Assembly (NCBI RefSeq): GCF_002483235.1
Contig: NZ_DLHN01000029.1
Coordinates: forward strand, 1 to 60,704
Reading direction: 5' to 3'
Length of the DNA stretch: 60,704 nt
DNA from: Pedobacter glucosidilyticus
GTDB lineage: Bacteria; Bacteroidota; Bacteroidia; Sphingobacteriales; Sphingobacteriaceae
Part shown: piece by piece, positions 53,705-60,704 of the stretch
How positions within the stretch are numbered: position 1 is the first letter of the stretch
Layout of the letters: the number at the start of each line of letters is the position of its first letter
Notes under the pieces: generated by a model
Told to the model about the DNA's origin: nothing
The model's database searches: none
What the model saw: only the letters and a program-made list of their open reading frames with translations
Position numbers and translations under genes: made by a program

Positions 53705-54111
53705 AAATGATTAGATACATATTAATTTTAGGATTTTGCTTTACAGGAACTTTGGCATTTGCGCAGAAAAGTACAGTTAAAGAAGTTAAAGACCCTTTGA
53801 TTGATAGTTTGATAGCCAGAAGAATAGCATTAAACAAAGGAGTTACCAAAGATGGTACTCCTCTTGTTGTTTATGGTTACCGTGTACAAATTTTCTTTGG
53901 CCCAAACCGTAACGATGCTTATCAAGAGCAAGCTCGTTTTAAAAGTTTATATCCAGAATACAATACCTATATTTCATACACTCAACCAAATTACCGGGTA
54001 AAAATTGGAGATTTTAGAACCAGAATGGAGGCACAAAAAATGCTGACAGAGCTAAGAACTGTTTTTCCTACCCTTTTTATTTTTAACGAACGTATTAATC
54101 CATCTAATTAA
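53701..54111 (+). CDS. secreted SPOR-domain protein
   Basis: 136 aa. Signal peptide 1-22; the SPOR domain is at about 55-130 (GYRVQIFFGPNRNDAYQEQA, YRVKIGDFRTRMEAQKMLTE). SPOR domains bind denuded septal peptidoglycan, so this may act in cell division or envelope maintenance. It overlaps the secA stop by 4 bp and precedes the M20 gene by 2 bp, so it is read from the secA transcript. Confidence 0.88.
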   Translation: MKMIRYILILGFCFTGTLAFAQKSTVKEVKDPLIDSLIARRIALNKGVTKDGTPLVVYGYRVQIFFGPNRNDAYQEQARFKSLYPEYNTYISYTQPNYRVKIGDFRTRMEAQKMLTELRTVFPTLFIFNERINPSN

Positions 54112-54113
54112 AA

Positions 54114-55298
54114 ATGCTGATTGAGAAAATTAAGTTAGCCGCAAAGGAAATTCACGAGGGTGTGATAGCTAACAGAAGACATTTGCATGCAAATCCAGAA
54201 CTTTCTTTTGAAGAGTATGAAACTTCTGCTTTTGTACAAGAGCAGTTAAAAGCCATGAAAATACCATTTGAAAAAATGGCGAATACAGGTGTTGTAGGTA
54301 TCATTAAAGGCGAAAAGCCATCAGATAAAGTTATCGCTCTAAGGGCAGATATGGATGCGCTTCCTATTGAAGAAGCTAATGATGTGCCTTATAAATCTAC
54401 CAAACCAGGGGTGATGCATGCTTGTGGGCATGATGTACACACTTCCTCTTTATTAGGAACAGCAAAAATCCTGAACGATTTAAAGAGCGAGTTTGGCGGT
54501 ACTATAAAATTGATATTTCAACCCGCTGAGGAAAGATTACCAGGAGGAGCAAACCTCATGATTAAAGAAGGTGTTTTAGAAAACCCTAAGCCATCGGCTG
54601 TATTGGGTCAGCATGTAATGCCTTTGATAGAAGCTGGCAAAATTGGTATTCGCCCGGGTAAATACATGGCCTCTACAGATGAATTATATGTAACTGTTAA
54701 AGGTAAAGGTGGGCATGGGGCGCAACCTCAGCAAAACATAGACCCTGTGGTGATTATGGCACACATGATTACAGCTTTACAACAAATTGTAAGTAGAAAT
54801 GCTGATCCTCGTTTGCCGTCAGTTTTATCCTTCGGAAAAGTAATTGCCAATGGTGCAACCAATGTAATCCCCAATGAGGTTTATTTAGAGGGTACTTTTA
54901 GGACTTTAAATGAAGATTGGAGAGCCGAAGCTCATCAGAAAATGAAAAAAATGGCCGAATCTATTGCCGAAGGCATGGGCGGAAGTTGTGATTTTAGAAT
55001 AGAAAGAGGTTATCCATTTTTAATTAACGAAGAAGCTTTAACAGCCAATGTGAAGAGTTTTGCTATTGATTATATGGGTAAAGAGAATGTGATAGATTTA
55101 GATATCTGGATGGCTGCAGAAGATTTTGCTTATTTCTCTCAGGTTACCGATGCTTGCTTTTACAGGTTAGGAACCGGTAATAAAGAGCGTAACATCACAT
55201 CATCTGTACATACCCCAACCTTTGATATTGATGAAAAAGCGCTTGAATTAAGCACAGGCTTAATGGCTTACTTAACCCTAAAACAATTAGGAAATTAG
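54114..55298 (+). CDS. M20-family amidohydrolase (N-acyl amino-acid hydrolase-like)
   Basis: 394 aa. Metal ligands of the M20D group: MHACGHDVHTSSL near residue 102, Glu in QPAEERLPGG, and HTPTFDIDEKAL near the C-terminus. A dimerisation domain sits in the middle. It would remove acyl groups from amino acids or similar amides (hippurate hydrolase-like). No signal peptide. It ends at a clear terminator (55301-55335). Confidence 0.92.
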   Translation: MLIEKIKLAAKEIHEGVIANRRHLHANPELSFEEYETSAFVQEQLKAMKIPFEKMANTGVVGIIKGEKPSDKVIALRADMDALPIEEANDVPYKSTKPGVMHACGHDVHTSSLLGTAKILNDLKSEFGGTIKLIFQPAEERLPGGANLMIKEGVLENPKPSAVLGQHVMPLIEAGKIGIRPGKYMASTDELYVTVKGKGGHGAQPQQNIDPVVIMAHMITALQQIVSRNADPRLPSVLSFGKVIANGATNVIPNEVYLEGTFRTLNEDWRAEAHQKMKKMAESIAEGMGGSCDFRIERGYPFLINEEALTANVKSFAIDYMGKENVIDLDIWMAAEDFAYFSQVTDACFYRLGTGNKERNITSSVHTPTFDIDEKALELSTGLMAYLTLKQLGN

Positions 55299-55300
55299 TG

Positions 55301-55335
55301 AAAATGCCAGATTAAATTTCTGGCATTTTATTTTA
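55301..55335 (+). terminator. intrinsic terminator of the secA-SPOR-M20 operon
   Basis: AAAATGCCAG (55301-55310) pairs with CTGGCATTTT (55320-55329), with an ATTTTAT tail, 3 bp after the stop. Confidence 0.85.
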
Positions 55336-55385
55336 TAAAAACTCTCTTTTATACTTATCATACATTTTTATTAATTGATAAAATC

Positions 55386-56333
55386 ATGAAAAGATTTAAT
55401 CTCCTTATCATTTCCTTGTTCTTAGCGAATGCGGTATTTGCACAGGCAATTCCTCGTTTTAATCCGGATACGGTATTAACTGTAGTAGTAGAGCAAGATG
55501 TGGTGATAAAAAAGGCTAAGGCGGGTTTAAGCGAGGATGATTTTATACAAGCTATCGTTACAGATACCAGTTTTTACGAGGCTTTTAGAAATATGAAAAA
55601 GTATGCTTTTATCGCAGAAAACAGGGTATATACCTATGATAAACAAGATAAAGTAGAAGGCAGTATTTATAGGAAAATTAAACATACCAACGACCAAAAG
55701 GGGCATAACATGCAGTATCTTGAGAAAAAAGATACTGGTAAATTATTTAAGAAAAATGGTAAGTACGAGCTTTACACGGTAGAAATGTTTGATTATATTT
55801 TCATGAATGCTTACAATTCTGATTTTGTACCTAACAGTGCTGGTGGCCCGGGTGGTAAAGGCGGAAGTAATGAGTCTTATAAAGACAAATTAAAGACGCT
55901 TATTTTTACCCCAGGCAGACCCGTAAGAGGCGTACCTTTGATATCTGGTAAAACGGAAATATTTACTGCCAATATGCGCCAATACTACGATTATCGTTTC
56001 TCATCTGGAATGTATTTAGATTCTATCCCCGTTTACCGTTTTAAAGTAACCATGAAACCAGATTTATCTAACTGGACCAAAGATGGTATCATGATTAAAG
56101 AGTTAACCACCATTTTTGATAAACGTAACTTCCAGATTTTGGGCAGATATATTGATATGAAGCTAGACAATTTAGCTTTTGAGTTTGATGTACAAATGAA
56201 TATCGAGCTAGGTTATTTTAACGAAGAATTATTGCCTACCAAAATCAGCTATCAAGGCAACTGGGATATACCTTTTAAAAAGCAGGAAAGAGCAAGTTTT
56301 TTGGTTTTACATAAGGATTATAAAGCAGAGTAG
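55386..56333 (+). CDS. secreted protein of unknown function
   Basis: 315 aa with a signal peptide (1-20, NAVFAQ). The mature part is mainly beta; a glycine-rich loop (SAGGPGGKGGSNESY, near 150-165) divides two halves. Landmarks: FRNMKKYAFIAENRVYTY and NFQILGRYIDMKLDNLAFEF. I do not recognise the family with confidence. Gliding-motility proteins such as GldN were considered and not supported. Confidence 0.7.
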   Translation: MKRFNLLIISLFLANAVFAQAIPRFNPDTVLTVVVEQDVVIKKAKAGLSEDDFIQAIVTDTSFYEAFRNMKKYAFIAENRVYTYDKQDKVEGSIYRKIKHTNDQKGHNMQYLEKKDTGKLFKKNGKYELYTVEMFDYIFMNAYNSDFVPNSAGGPGGKGGSNESYKDKLKTLIFTPGRPVRGVPLISGKTEIFTANMRQYYDYRFSSGMYLDSIPVYRFKVTMKPDLSNWTKDGIMIKELTTIFDKRNFQILGRYIDMKLDNLAFEFDVQMNIELGYFNEELLPTKISYQGNWDIPFKKQERASFLVLHKDYKAE

Positions 56334-56409
56334 TTTGCGCCATACCCCTTTTACAAGTGCTTAAAGTGTTATAGCTTTCTATGTTAACTAGGCAACTAAG
56401 AAAAAATAA

Positions 56410-57051
56410 CTAAACTTTTTCTCCAAAAGCTAAATCTCCGGCATCGCCTAAACCAGGTACGATATAAGCTTTACTCGTCATTTCTTCATCAATATCTCCT
56501 AACCAAAGTTTAGCTTTGGGTAAGTGAGCCTTAACATGTTCTACCCCAACCTGACTGGCAATAGCTGATACGATATGTAAATCTTTAATCTTATAATTTG
56601 CCATCAATTCTTTACAACAAAGCACCATACTTTGACCGGTAGCCAACATAGGGTCAGCAATAATTAAAGTTCTTCCATCTAAGTCTGGTGTAGAAAAATA
56701 CTCCATTTTAATAGTGAAATTACCATTTTTTTGAGTTTTCCTGTAAGCAGCAATAAAAGCTGAATCGGCTTTGTCAAAATAGTTTAGTAAACCTTGGTGT
56801 AAAGGTAAACCGGCTCTTAAAATAGTTGCCAAAACAGGGTCGGTTTTATTTAAATTGATATTTGCCAAGCCTAAAGGTGTTTGTACTTCAAACTCCTCGT
56901 AAGTAAAAGTTTTACTGATTTCGTAAGCAAAAATCTCCCCTAAACGCTCCATATTTCTCCTGAAACGCATACTATCTGTTTGCACTTCTGCATTTCTAAG
57001 TTCTGCTAAAAAATGGTTAGCTATGGTATTCTGCTGGCTGAGTATGAACAT
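56410..57051 (-). CDS. upp: uracil phosphoribosyltransferase
   Basis: 213 aa. It makes UMP from uracil and PRPP. The PRPP loop is ADPMLATGQSMVLC near residue 131; LRAGLPLHQGLLNYF precedes it and the uracil-binding end has AYIVPGLGDAGDLAFG. It lies 34 bp downstream of the polysaccharide deacetylase-like gene on the same strand. Confidence 0.96.
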   Translation of the reverse strand: MFILSQQNTIANHFLAELRNAEVQTDSMRFRRNMERLGEIFAYEISKTFTYEEFEVQTPLGLANINLNKTDPVLATILRAGLPLHQGLLNYFDKADSAFIAAYRKTQKNGNFTIKMEYFSTPDLDGRTLIIADPMLATGQSMVLCCKELMANYKIKDLHIVSAIASQVGVEHVKAHLPKAKLWLGDIDEEMTSKAYIVPGLGDAGDLAFGEKV

Positions 57052-57085
57052 GCTATAAATTTACAATTTTTACACCTTTGATTTA

Positions 57086-58357
57086 TCATTTATTTATGCG
57101 GTTGGCTTCTTCCAATAATTGCTGATAAACAGTTTTCCAGCCTTCCCAAACTCCAAAATTACTTAAAGACTCGTTATGCCAAAGACTTATAAATGTGCCA
57201 TTTACTTTTTTTACTTCATTTAATAATAGATTTAAAATATCACTTGCTTCCTGAGGTTTTAATTTCAAGTAAGCCCTTAAAGTTTGGTCCATCACTATGG
57301 TTGGAAAAACCTTTAAACCAGTGCTATAATCTGCTCTTAAATTATACCAATAAAAGGGGGTACAAGTGCCAGCTCTAAAACCTACATCATCGGCATAAGC
57401 CATAGAGTAATCTTCCTTTATACCTACGTCTAAAAGATTTTCAAAGGTTTCGGGTAAATTAAATTTTAAATAATGTTGCCTGCTTCTTTCAATGGGATGT
57501 TGTATAATTTCCTCTAAAGCTTGCTTCTCATTCACAACTTCATCTTCATGAAGATGACTGGCATAAGAAGGATGAATACCTATAGGATGATGCTGACTTA
57601 ACTTTTGTAGCAGTGCTCTAAACTTTGGATGATTTCTTTTTGGTGCTACATCAAACTCGTGTTTATTACCCATTAAAATAAAATACTGGGTTTGTTGTTG
57701 ATCGTTTTTATCCCATTGGGCAACTTGCTGATAAACATCAAAAGGATCTGTAGATCTCCCTTTTAAAAAGGATTTAAATTGCTTTAAAACCCTTTTAACA
57801 AATTTTTCTGTTTTAAAATAATAAGGTCTATCTATATCTAAAGTAGGTATAAATTTGAATCGACGTTTTCGGAAAGGTAAATCAGGAAAACGTTGAAGTA
57901 ATACATTCAGGATATCATAAGCCCATATATCTACCACGGGTTTATGCAAAAATGAATTTGTTTTTGCGATGCTATACTTCGCTGGAAAACGCCTGTGCTG
58001 GTCTCTCCCTTTATTGGTATACTCCTCGTATCTGCTTAATAAATAAAAAGAAGCAGCAAAAACATCAAAGGGCATAGCCGATGATTGTACAGGGAAAAAC
58101 ACCTGATAATTATCGTAATTTATGCTTTCTAAGTTTTGATATTTTATCCCCAACTCATCCAAAAGACCACAAGACTTAAAATGGATTTCATCAGCCAAAA
58201 CCTCAGGAGCATAACTTATTTTAGGTCCTTGATAATTAGAAAAAGCAAACGCATCATCCAGAACTTGGTAGTTAATACCCAACACCTCGCTAAACAAGAA
58301 ATCAAAAACATATTGTTTCCTGCTATTTAAATTAGGTGTATAAACGAGTAGTTGCAT
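57086..58357 (-). CDS. polysaccharide deacetylase-like protein (Bacteroidota type)
   Basis: 423 aa. A DUF7033-like N-terminal domain covers about 1-160 and a deacetylase-like barrel about 165-420. The first metal motif reads TLDIDRPYYF and the second IGIHPSYASHL, as in this family rather than classical NodB proteins; MAYADDVGFRAGTC and SLWHNESLS follow. No signal peptide, so it is cytosolic or membrane-linked. It is followed by upp. Confidence 0.82.
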   Translation of the reverse strand: MQLLVYTPNLNSRKQYVFDFLFSEVLGINYQVLDDAFAFSNYQGPKISYAPEVLADEIHFKSCGLLDELGIKYQNLESINYDNYQVFFPVQSSAMPFDVFAASFYLLSRYEEYTNKGRDQHRRFPAKYSIAKTNSFLHKPVVDIWAYDILNVLLQRFPDLPFRKRRFKFIPTLDIDRPYYFKTEKFVKRVLKQFKSFLKGRSTDPFDVYQQVAQWDKNDQQQTQYFILMGNKHEFDVAPKRNHPKFRALLQKLSQHHPIGIHPSYASHLHEDEVVNEKQALEEIIQHPIERSRQHYLKFNLPETFENLLDVGIKEDYSMAYADDVGFRAGTCTPFYWYNLRADYSTGLKVFPTIVMDQTLRAYLKLKPQEASDILNLLLNEVKKVNGTFISLWHNESLSNFGVWEGWKTVYQQLLEEANRINK

Positions 58358-58469
58358 AGTTAAAAATAGAGATAATATTGAGATTTCCGTTCATCAACAT
58401 AAGCACCATATAAAATATGGCTATTTAATCTCAATACTCCTTCTTTAAAACTGTATTAGCTCACCTGTA

Positions 58470-59180
58470 CTAAGTATTAGCTGTTTTGGTTGGTCTTACT
58501 TCTACTTTACTAGGTAATACTCTGGGATGCATGTTTAATAAATCTACCACCATTTGCCCCATATCTGAGGGTTGTATTTTCCAGGCATCTTTTTCAGTAT
58601 CGGGCTGATGCTCGTTAAAATGAGTAGAAACAGAGCCCGGCATAATGGTACTTACTTTAATACCGTATTGCCTTAGATCTAGCATGATGGCTTGCGTAAA
58701 ACCTACTAAACCAAACTTGCTGGCATTATAGGCTGCACCACCAGCAAAAAAGTTTGTCCCCGCTAAACTAGCGATGGTAAAAATATATCCTGTACTTTTC
58801 TTTAACTCTGGCAAAGCAGCTTTAATGCTGTAAAATACGCCTGTTAAATTGGTATCTATAGTATCATTCCAATCGGATATAGATAAATCTTCAATACTGG
58901 CAAAATGTCCAATACCTGCATTGGCAATCAGAAAATCTAGTTTACCCCATTTGGCAATAATTTGATGAATAACTTTTTGTTGGGATGAAAAATCCTTAAC
59001 ATCTGCTTCTAAAGGTAAAACATCTTTCCCTAGTTTTTGAGCTGCAGCCTCGGCACTAGCTAAACTTCTACTGGTAATGGCTACTTTTATGCCTTGTTTA
59101 AGTAGGGCTTCTGCAATACCAAAACCTATACCTTTACTCCCACCTGTTATCAAGGCAACTTTATCTTGTAATTTTTGCAT
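58470..59180 (-). CDS. short-chain dehydrogenase/reductase
   Basis: 236 aa. Rossmann motif TGGSKGIGFGIAEAL near residue 13; NAG in IANAGIGHFAS; catalytic Tyr-Lys in AAYNASKFGLVG, with the Ser in TIASLAGT. It is close to 3-ketoacyl-ACP reductase-like SDRs (FabG-like), but the substrate cannot be told. Monocistronic. Confidence 0.88.
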   Translation of the reverse strand: MQKLQDKVALITGGSKGIGFGIAEALLKQGIKVAITSRSLASAEAAAQKLGKDVLPLEADVKDFSSQQKVIHQIIAKWGKLDFLIANAGIGHFASIEDLSISDWNDTIDTNLTGVFYSIKAALPELKKSTGYIFTIASLAGTNFFAGGAAYNASKFGLVGFTQAIMLDLRQYGIKVSTIMPGSVSTHFNEHQPDTEKDAWKIQPSDMGQMVVDLLNMHPRVLPSKVEVRPTKTANT

Positions 59181-59307
59181 GATTTATATTTTAATGAAAG
59201 CGTTAGTTTCTATAGCTTTTCGCATAATAAGCATACCAAATTGCATCATATCTTTTGAATGGGAGATATTTTACTGATATATGATATTTTAGCTAGTTAT
59301 CAAAAAA

Positions 59308-60186
59308 CTACTCTGAGTAACCAAAACTTTTAAGGTAATTCTCGCGGTTACGCCAATCTGGTATTACTTTAACAAACATTTCTAAAAACACTTTCTTTTG
59401 TAAGAATTCTTCCATGTCTTGTCTGGCATAAGTACCTACCCTTTTTAACATAGAACCTGCAGGCCCAATAATGATATTTTTTTGGGAATCTCTTTCTACC
59501 ACAATTTCTGCGCTGATACGGATGATGTCTTTAGACTCTTTAAAGGAGGTTACGATAACTTCTGTACTGTAAGGAATCTCTTTTTTGTAAAGTTTAAATA
59601 TTTTTTCGCGAATCATTTCGGATACGAAAAATCGCTCTGAGCGGGTAGTAAGTTCGTCTTTCTCATAATAAGGTGGGTGTACAGGTAGTTTTTCTACAAT
59701 GTACTGCATCACCTTATCTACATTGTATTGGTGTAGGGCAGAAATACCTATAATAGCATCAGGGTTTAGTTTTTCTTTCCAATAAGAAATTTTTTCCTCA
59801 ACTTGATCTTGGTTAGATTCATCTATTTTGTTGATTAAAATCATGAGGTGAGCTTTAGACTTTTTAATCTTTTCTAAAACGTCTTGCTCGTCATGCTTCT
59901 CATTAATATCAGTAACAAATACTAGAATATCAGAATCTTCTAAAGTATCATCCACTGCATGCATCATGGTTTCTTGCAGTTTATAATTTGGTTTGATAAT
60001 ACCTGGAGTATCAGAAAAAACAATCTGATAGTCTTCTTCATTAACAATACCAATAATACGATGCCTTGTGGTTTGAGCTTTGGGCGTTATGATAGCCATT
60101 TTCTCTCCAACAAGTGCGTTCATTAAGGTAGATTTACCCGCATTTGGTTTCCCGATGATGCTTACAAAGCCTGCTTTATGCGACAT
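59308..60186 (-). CDS. era: GTPase Era
   Basis: 292 aa. It binds the 3' end of 16S rRNA during 30S maturation. G1 IGKPNAGKSTLMNALVGE, G3 FSDTPGIIKP, G4 INKID; the C-terminal KH domain has NIIIGPAGSMLKRVGTYAR. It is divergent from the two tRNA genes. Confidence 0.96.
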   Translation of the reverse strand: MSHKAGFVSIIGKPNAGKSTLMNALVGEKMAIITPKAQTTRHRIIGIVNEEDYQIVFSDTPGIIKPNYKLQETMMHAVDDTLEDSDILVFVTDINEKHDEQDVLEKIKKSKAHLMILINKIDESNQDQVEEKISYWKEKLNPDAIIGISALHQYNVDKVMQYIVEKLPVHPPYYEKDELTTRSERFFVSEMIREKIFKLYKKEIPYSTEVIVTSFKESKDIIRISAEIVVERDSQKNIIIGPAGSMLKRVGTYARQDMEEFLQKKVFLEMFVKVIPDWRNRENYLKSFGYSE

Positions 60187-60206
60187 TTAATTTTTTTTAA
60201 ATTTTA

Positions 60207-60238
60207 TTTGGAGTACAAAGAAACGAATTATATCTTTG
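60207..60238 (+). promoter_or_regulatory. Bacteroidota-type promoter of the tRNA operon
   Basis: TTTG (60207-60210) and TAtcTTTG (60231-60238), 20 bp apart, fit the -33/-7 boxes. The initiator tRNA gene begins 91 bp downstream. Confidence 0.65.
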
Positions 60239-60328
60239 CAGTCCAATTCGGAACAGGATTTAAATTCTAAACCGAACAAAAACACAGCGATTGTGTTATA
60301 AAAATGAAGTTTTAAAACCAAAATATAG

Positions 60329-60401
<73 letters not shown>

Positions 60402-60453
60402 CCTCAGAAAGCTAAAGAATTATTAAATAATAATTTAGGCAAGCTTTCAAAAT

Positions 60454-60525
60454 GGCCCGTTCGTCTAGGGGTTAGGACGCCAGATTTTCATTCTGGAAAC
60501 AGGGGTTCGATTCCCCTACGGGCTA
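60454..60525 (+). tRNA. tRNA-Glu (TTC)
   Basis: A 72-nt cloverleaf, with anticodon TTC in the loop TTTTCAT between CCAGA and TCTGG; the acceptor stem GGCCCGT pairs with ACGGGCT. It follows the initiator tRNA by 52 bp and is read from the same promoter. Confidence 0.95.
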
Positions 60526-60550
60526 CATAAAATAATATCAAAAAATGCTA

Positions 60551-60585
60551 AAACCTGCAAATCAAACATTTGCAGGTTTTTTTGT
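60551..60585 (+). terminator. intrinsic terminator after the tRNA genes
   Basis: A 12-bp stem (60551-60562 with 60568-60579, loop CAAAC) is followed by TTTTTGTTT. Confidence 0.9.
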
Positions 60586-60704
60586 TTACGTTGATTATGA
60601 TTAAAACCACAACGTAAAAGCCCTATAAGAACAATAAAGGTGTCTTTTTCGAATAGATTGAATAATATCTATGATTATTTCGCTATGATTATGCCGCTCC
60701 GCTG

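Noticed and set aside
55386..56333. Gliding-motility protein GldN
   Set aside because: Size and secretion fit, but I cannot see GldN landmarks and no other gld or por genes are nearby.
58136..58330. Short plus-strand frame opposite the deacetylase gene
   Set aside because: Antisense to a well-supported gene, with no recognizable features.

Overview
The window comes from an AT-rich member of the Bacteroidota, most likely the Sphingobacteriaceae (Pedobacter-like). This rests on an ECF sigma/FecR/STN signalling operon, the pdxA-DUF177-rpmF-plsX-fabH-accB-accC gene order, a long (1105 aa) SecA, Bacteroidota-type -7 boxes (TAnnTTTG) and start sites without clear Shine-Dalgarno sequences. It is chromosomal: housekeeping genes (tatC, rpiB, rsmA, greA, ruvC, secA, upp, era, two tRNAs) sit on both sides of one accessory island.

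Layout. 1-1.35 kb: an IS110-family element. 1.4-6.8 kb: a five-gene operon with a repeat-rich surface protein, a GIN-domain lipoprotein, an ECF sigma factor, a FecR-type anti-sigma factor and an STN-domain protein whose TonB-type barrel is replaced by the same surface repeats. 6.8-13.8 kb: a WYL regulator, a DinB pair, a D-lactate dehydrogenase-like enzyme, DUF1801, DUF72, an orphan TPR histidine kinase and a SIMPL protein. 14-21.3 kb (minus strand): the lipid-synthesis and L32 operon, then tatC and rpiB. 21.4-25 kb: rsmA, a HEPN/MNT toxin-antitoxin pair, a 2-hydroxyacid dehydrogenase, greA and a HIT protein. 25-26.2 kb: non-coding, repeat-rich.

26.2-35.4 kb is the accessory island. Its first part (26.25-32.9 kb) reads as an integron-like gene-cassette array with no integrase in the window. 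Each of the first three genes starts with a core beginning GTT and ends with the complementary core ending AAC. The spacers are about 130-140 bp and contain long imperfect dyads, as in attC sites. The second attC-like site is split by a group II intron in the opposite orientation, whose domain V appears to carry a 28-nt dispersed-repeat insertion that also removes the maturase stop codon. Cargo: a secreted protein, an unknown 449-aa protein, a rhomboid protease and a second SIMPL protein. A leaderless-looking gene paired with a PIN-domain protein follows, then a self-inhibited Fic protein with repeated operator-like boxes.

35.5-43.3 kb: an unknown secreted protein, a TPR histidine kinase with a NarL-type response regulator, ruvC, a flippase-like membrane protein, a glycosyltransferase and a GAF-PP2C phosphatase. 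43.4-49.1 kb (minus strand): a probable copper/periplasmic redox locus with two tandem MbnP-MbnH-type pairs (one mbnP carries a one-base frameshift), a CxxCGCG outer-membrane protein, a lipoprotein and a small Cys-rich membrane protein. 49.3-60.7 kb: an SBF-like transporter, secA with an overlapping SPOR gene, an M20 amidohydrolase, an unknown secreted protein, upp, a polysaccharide deacetylase-like protein, an SDR enzyme, era, and initiator tRNA-Met plus tRNA-Glu.

All calls come from reading motifs and local sequence structure. No database search was run.
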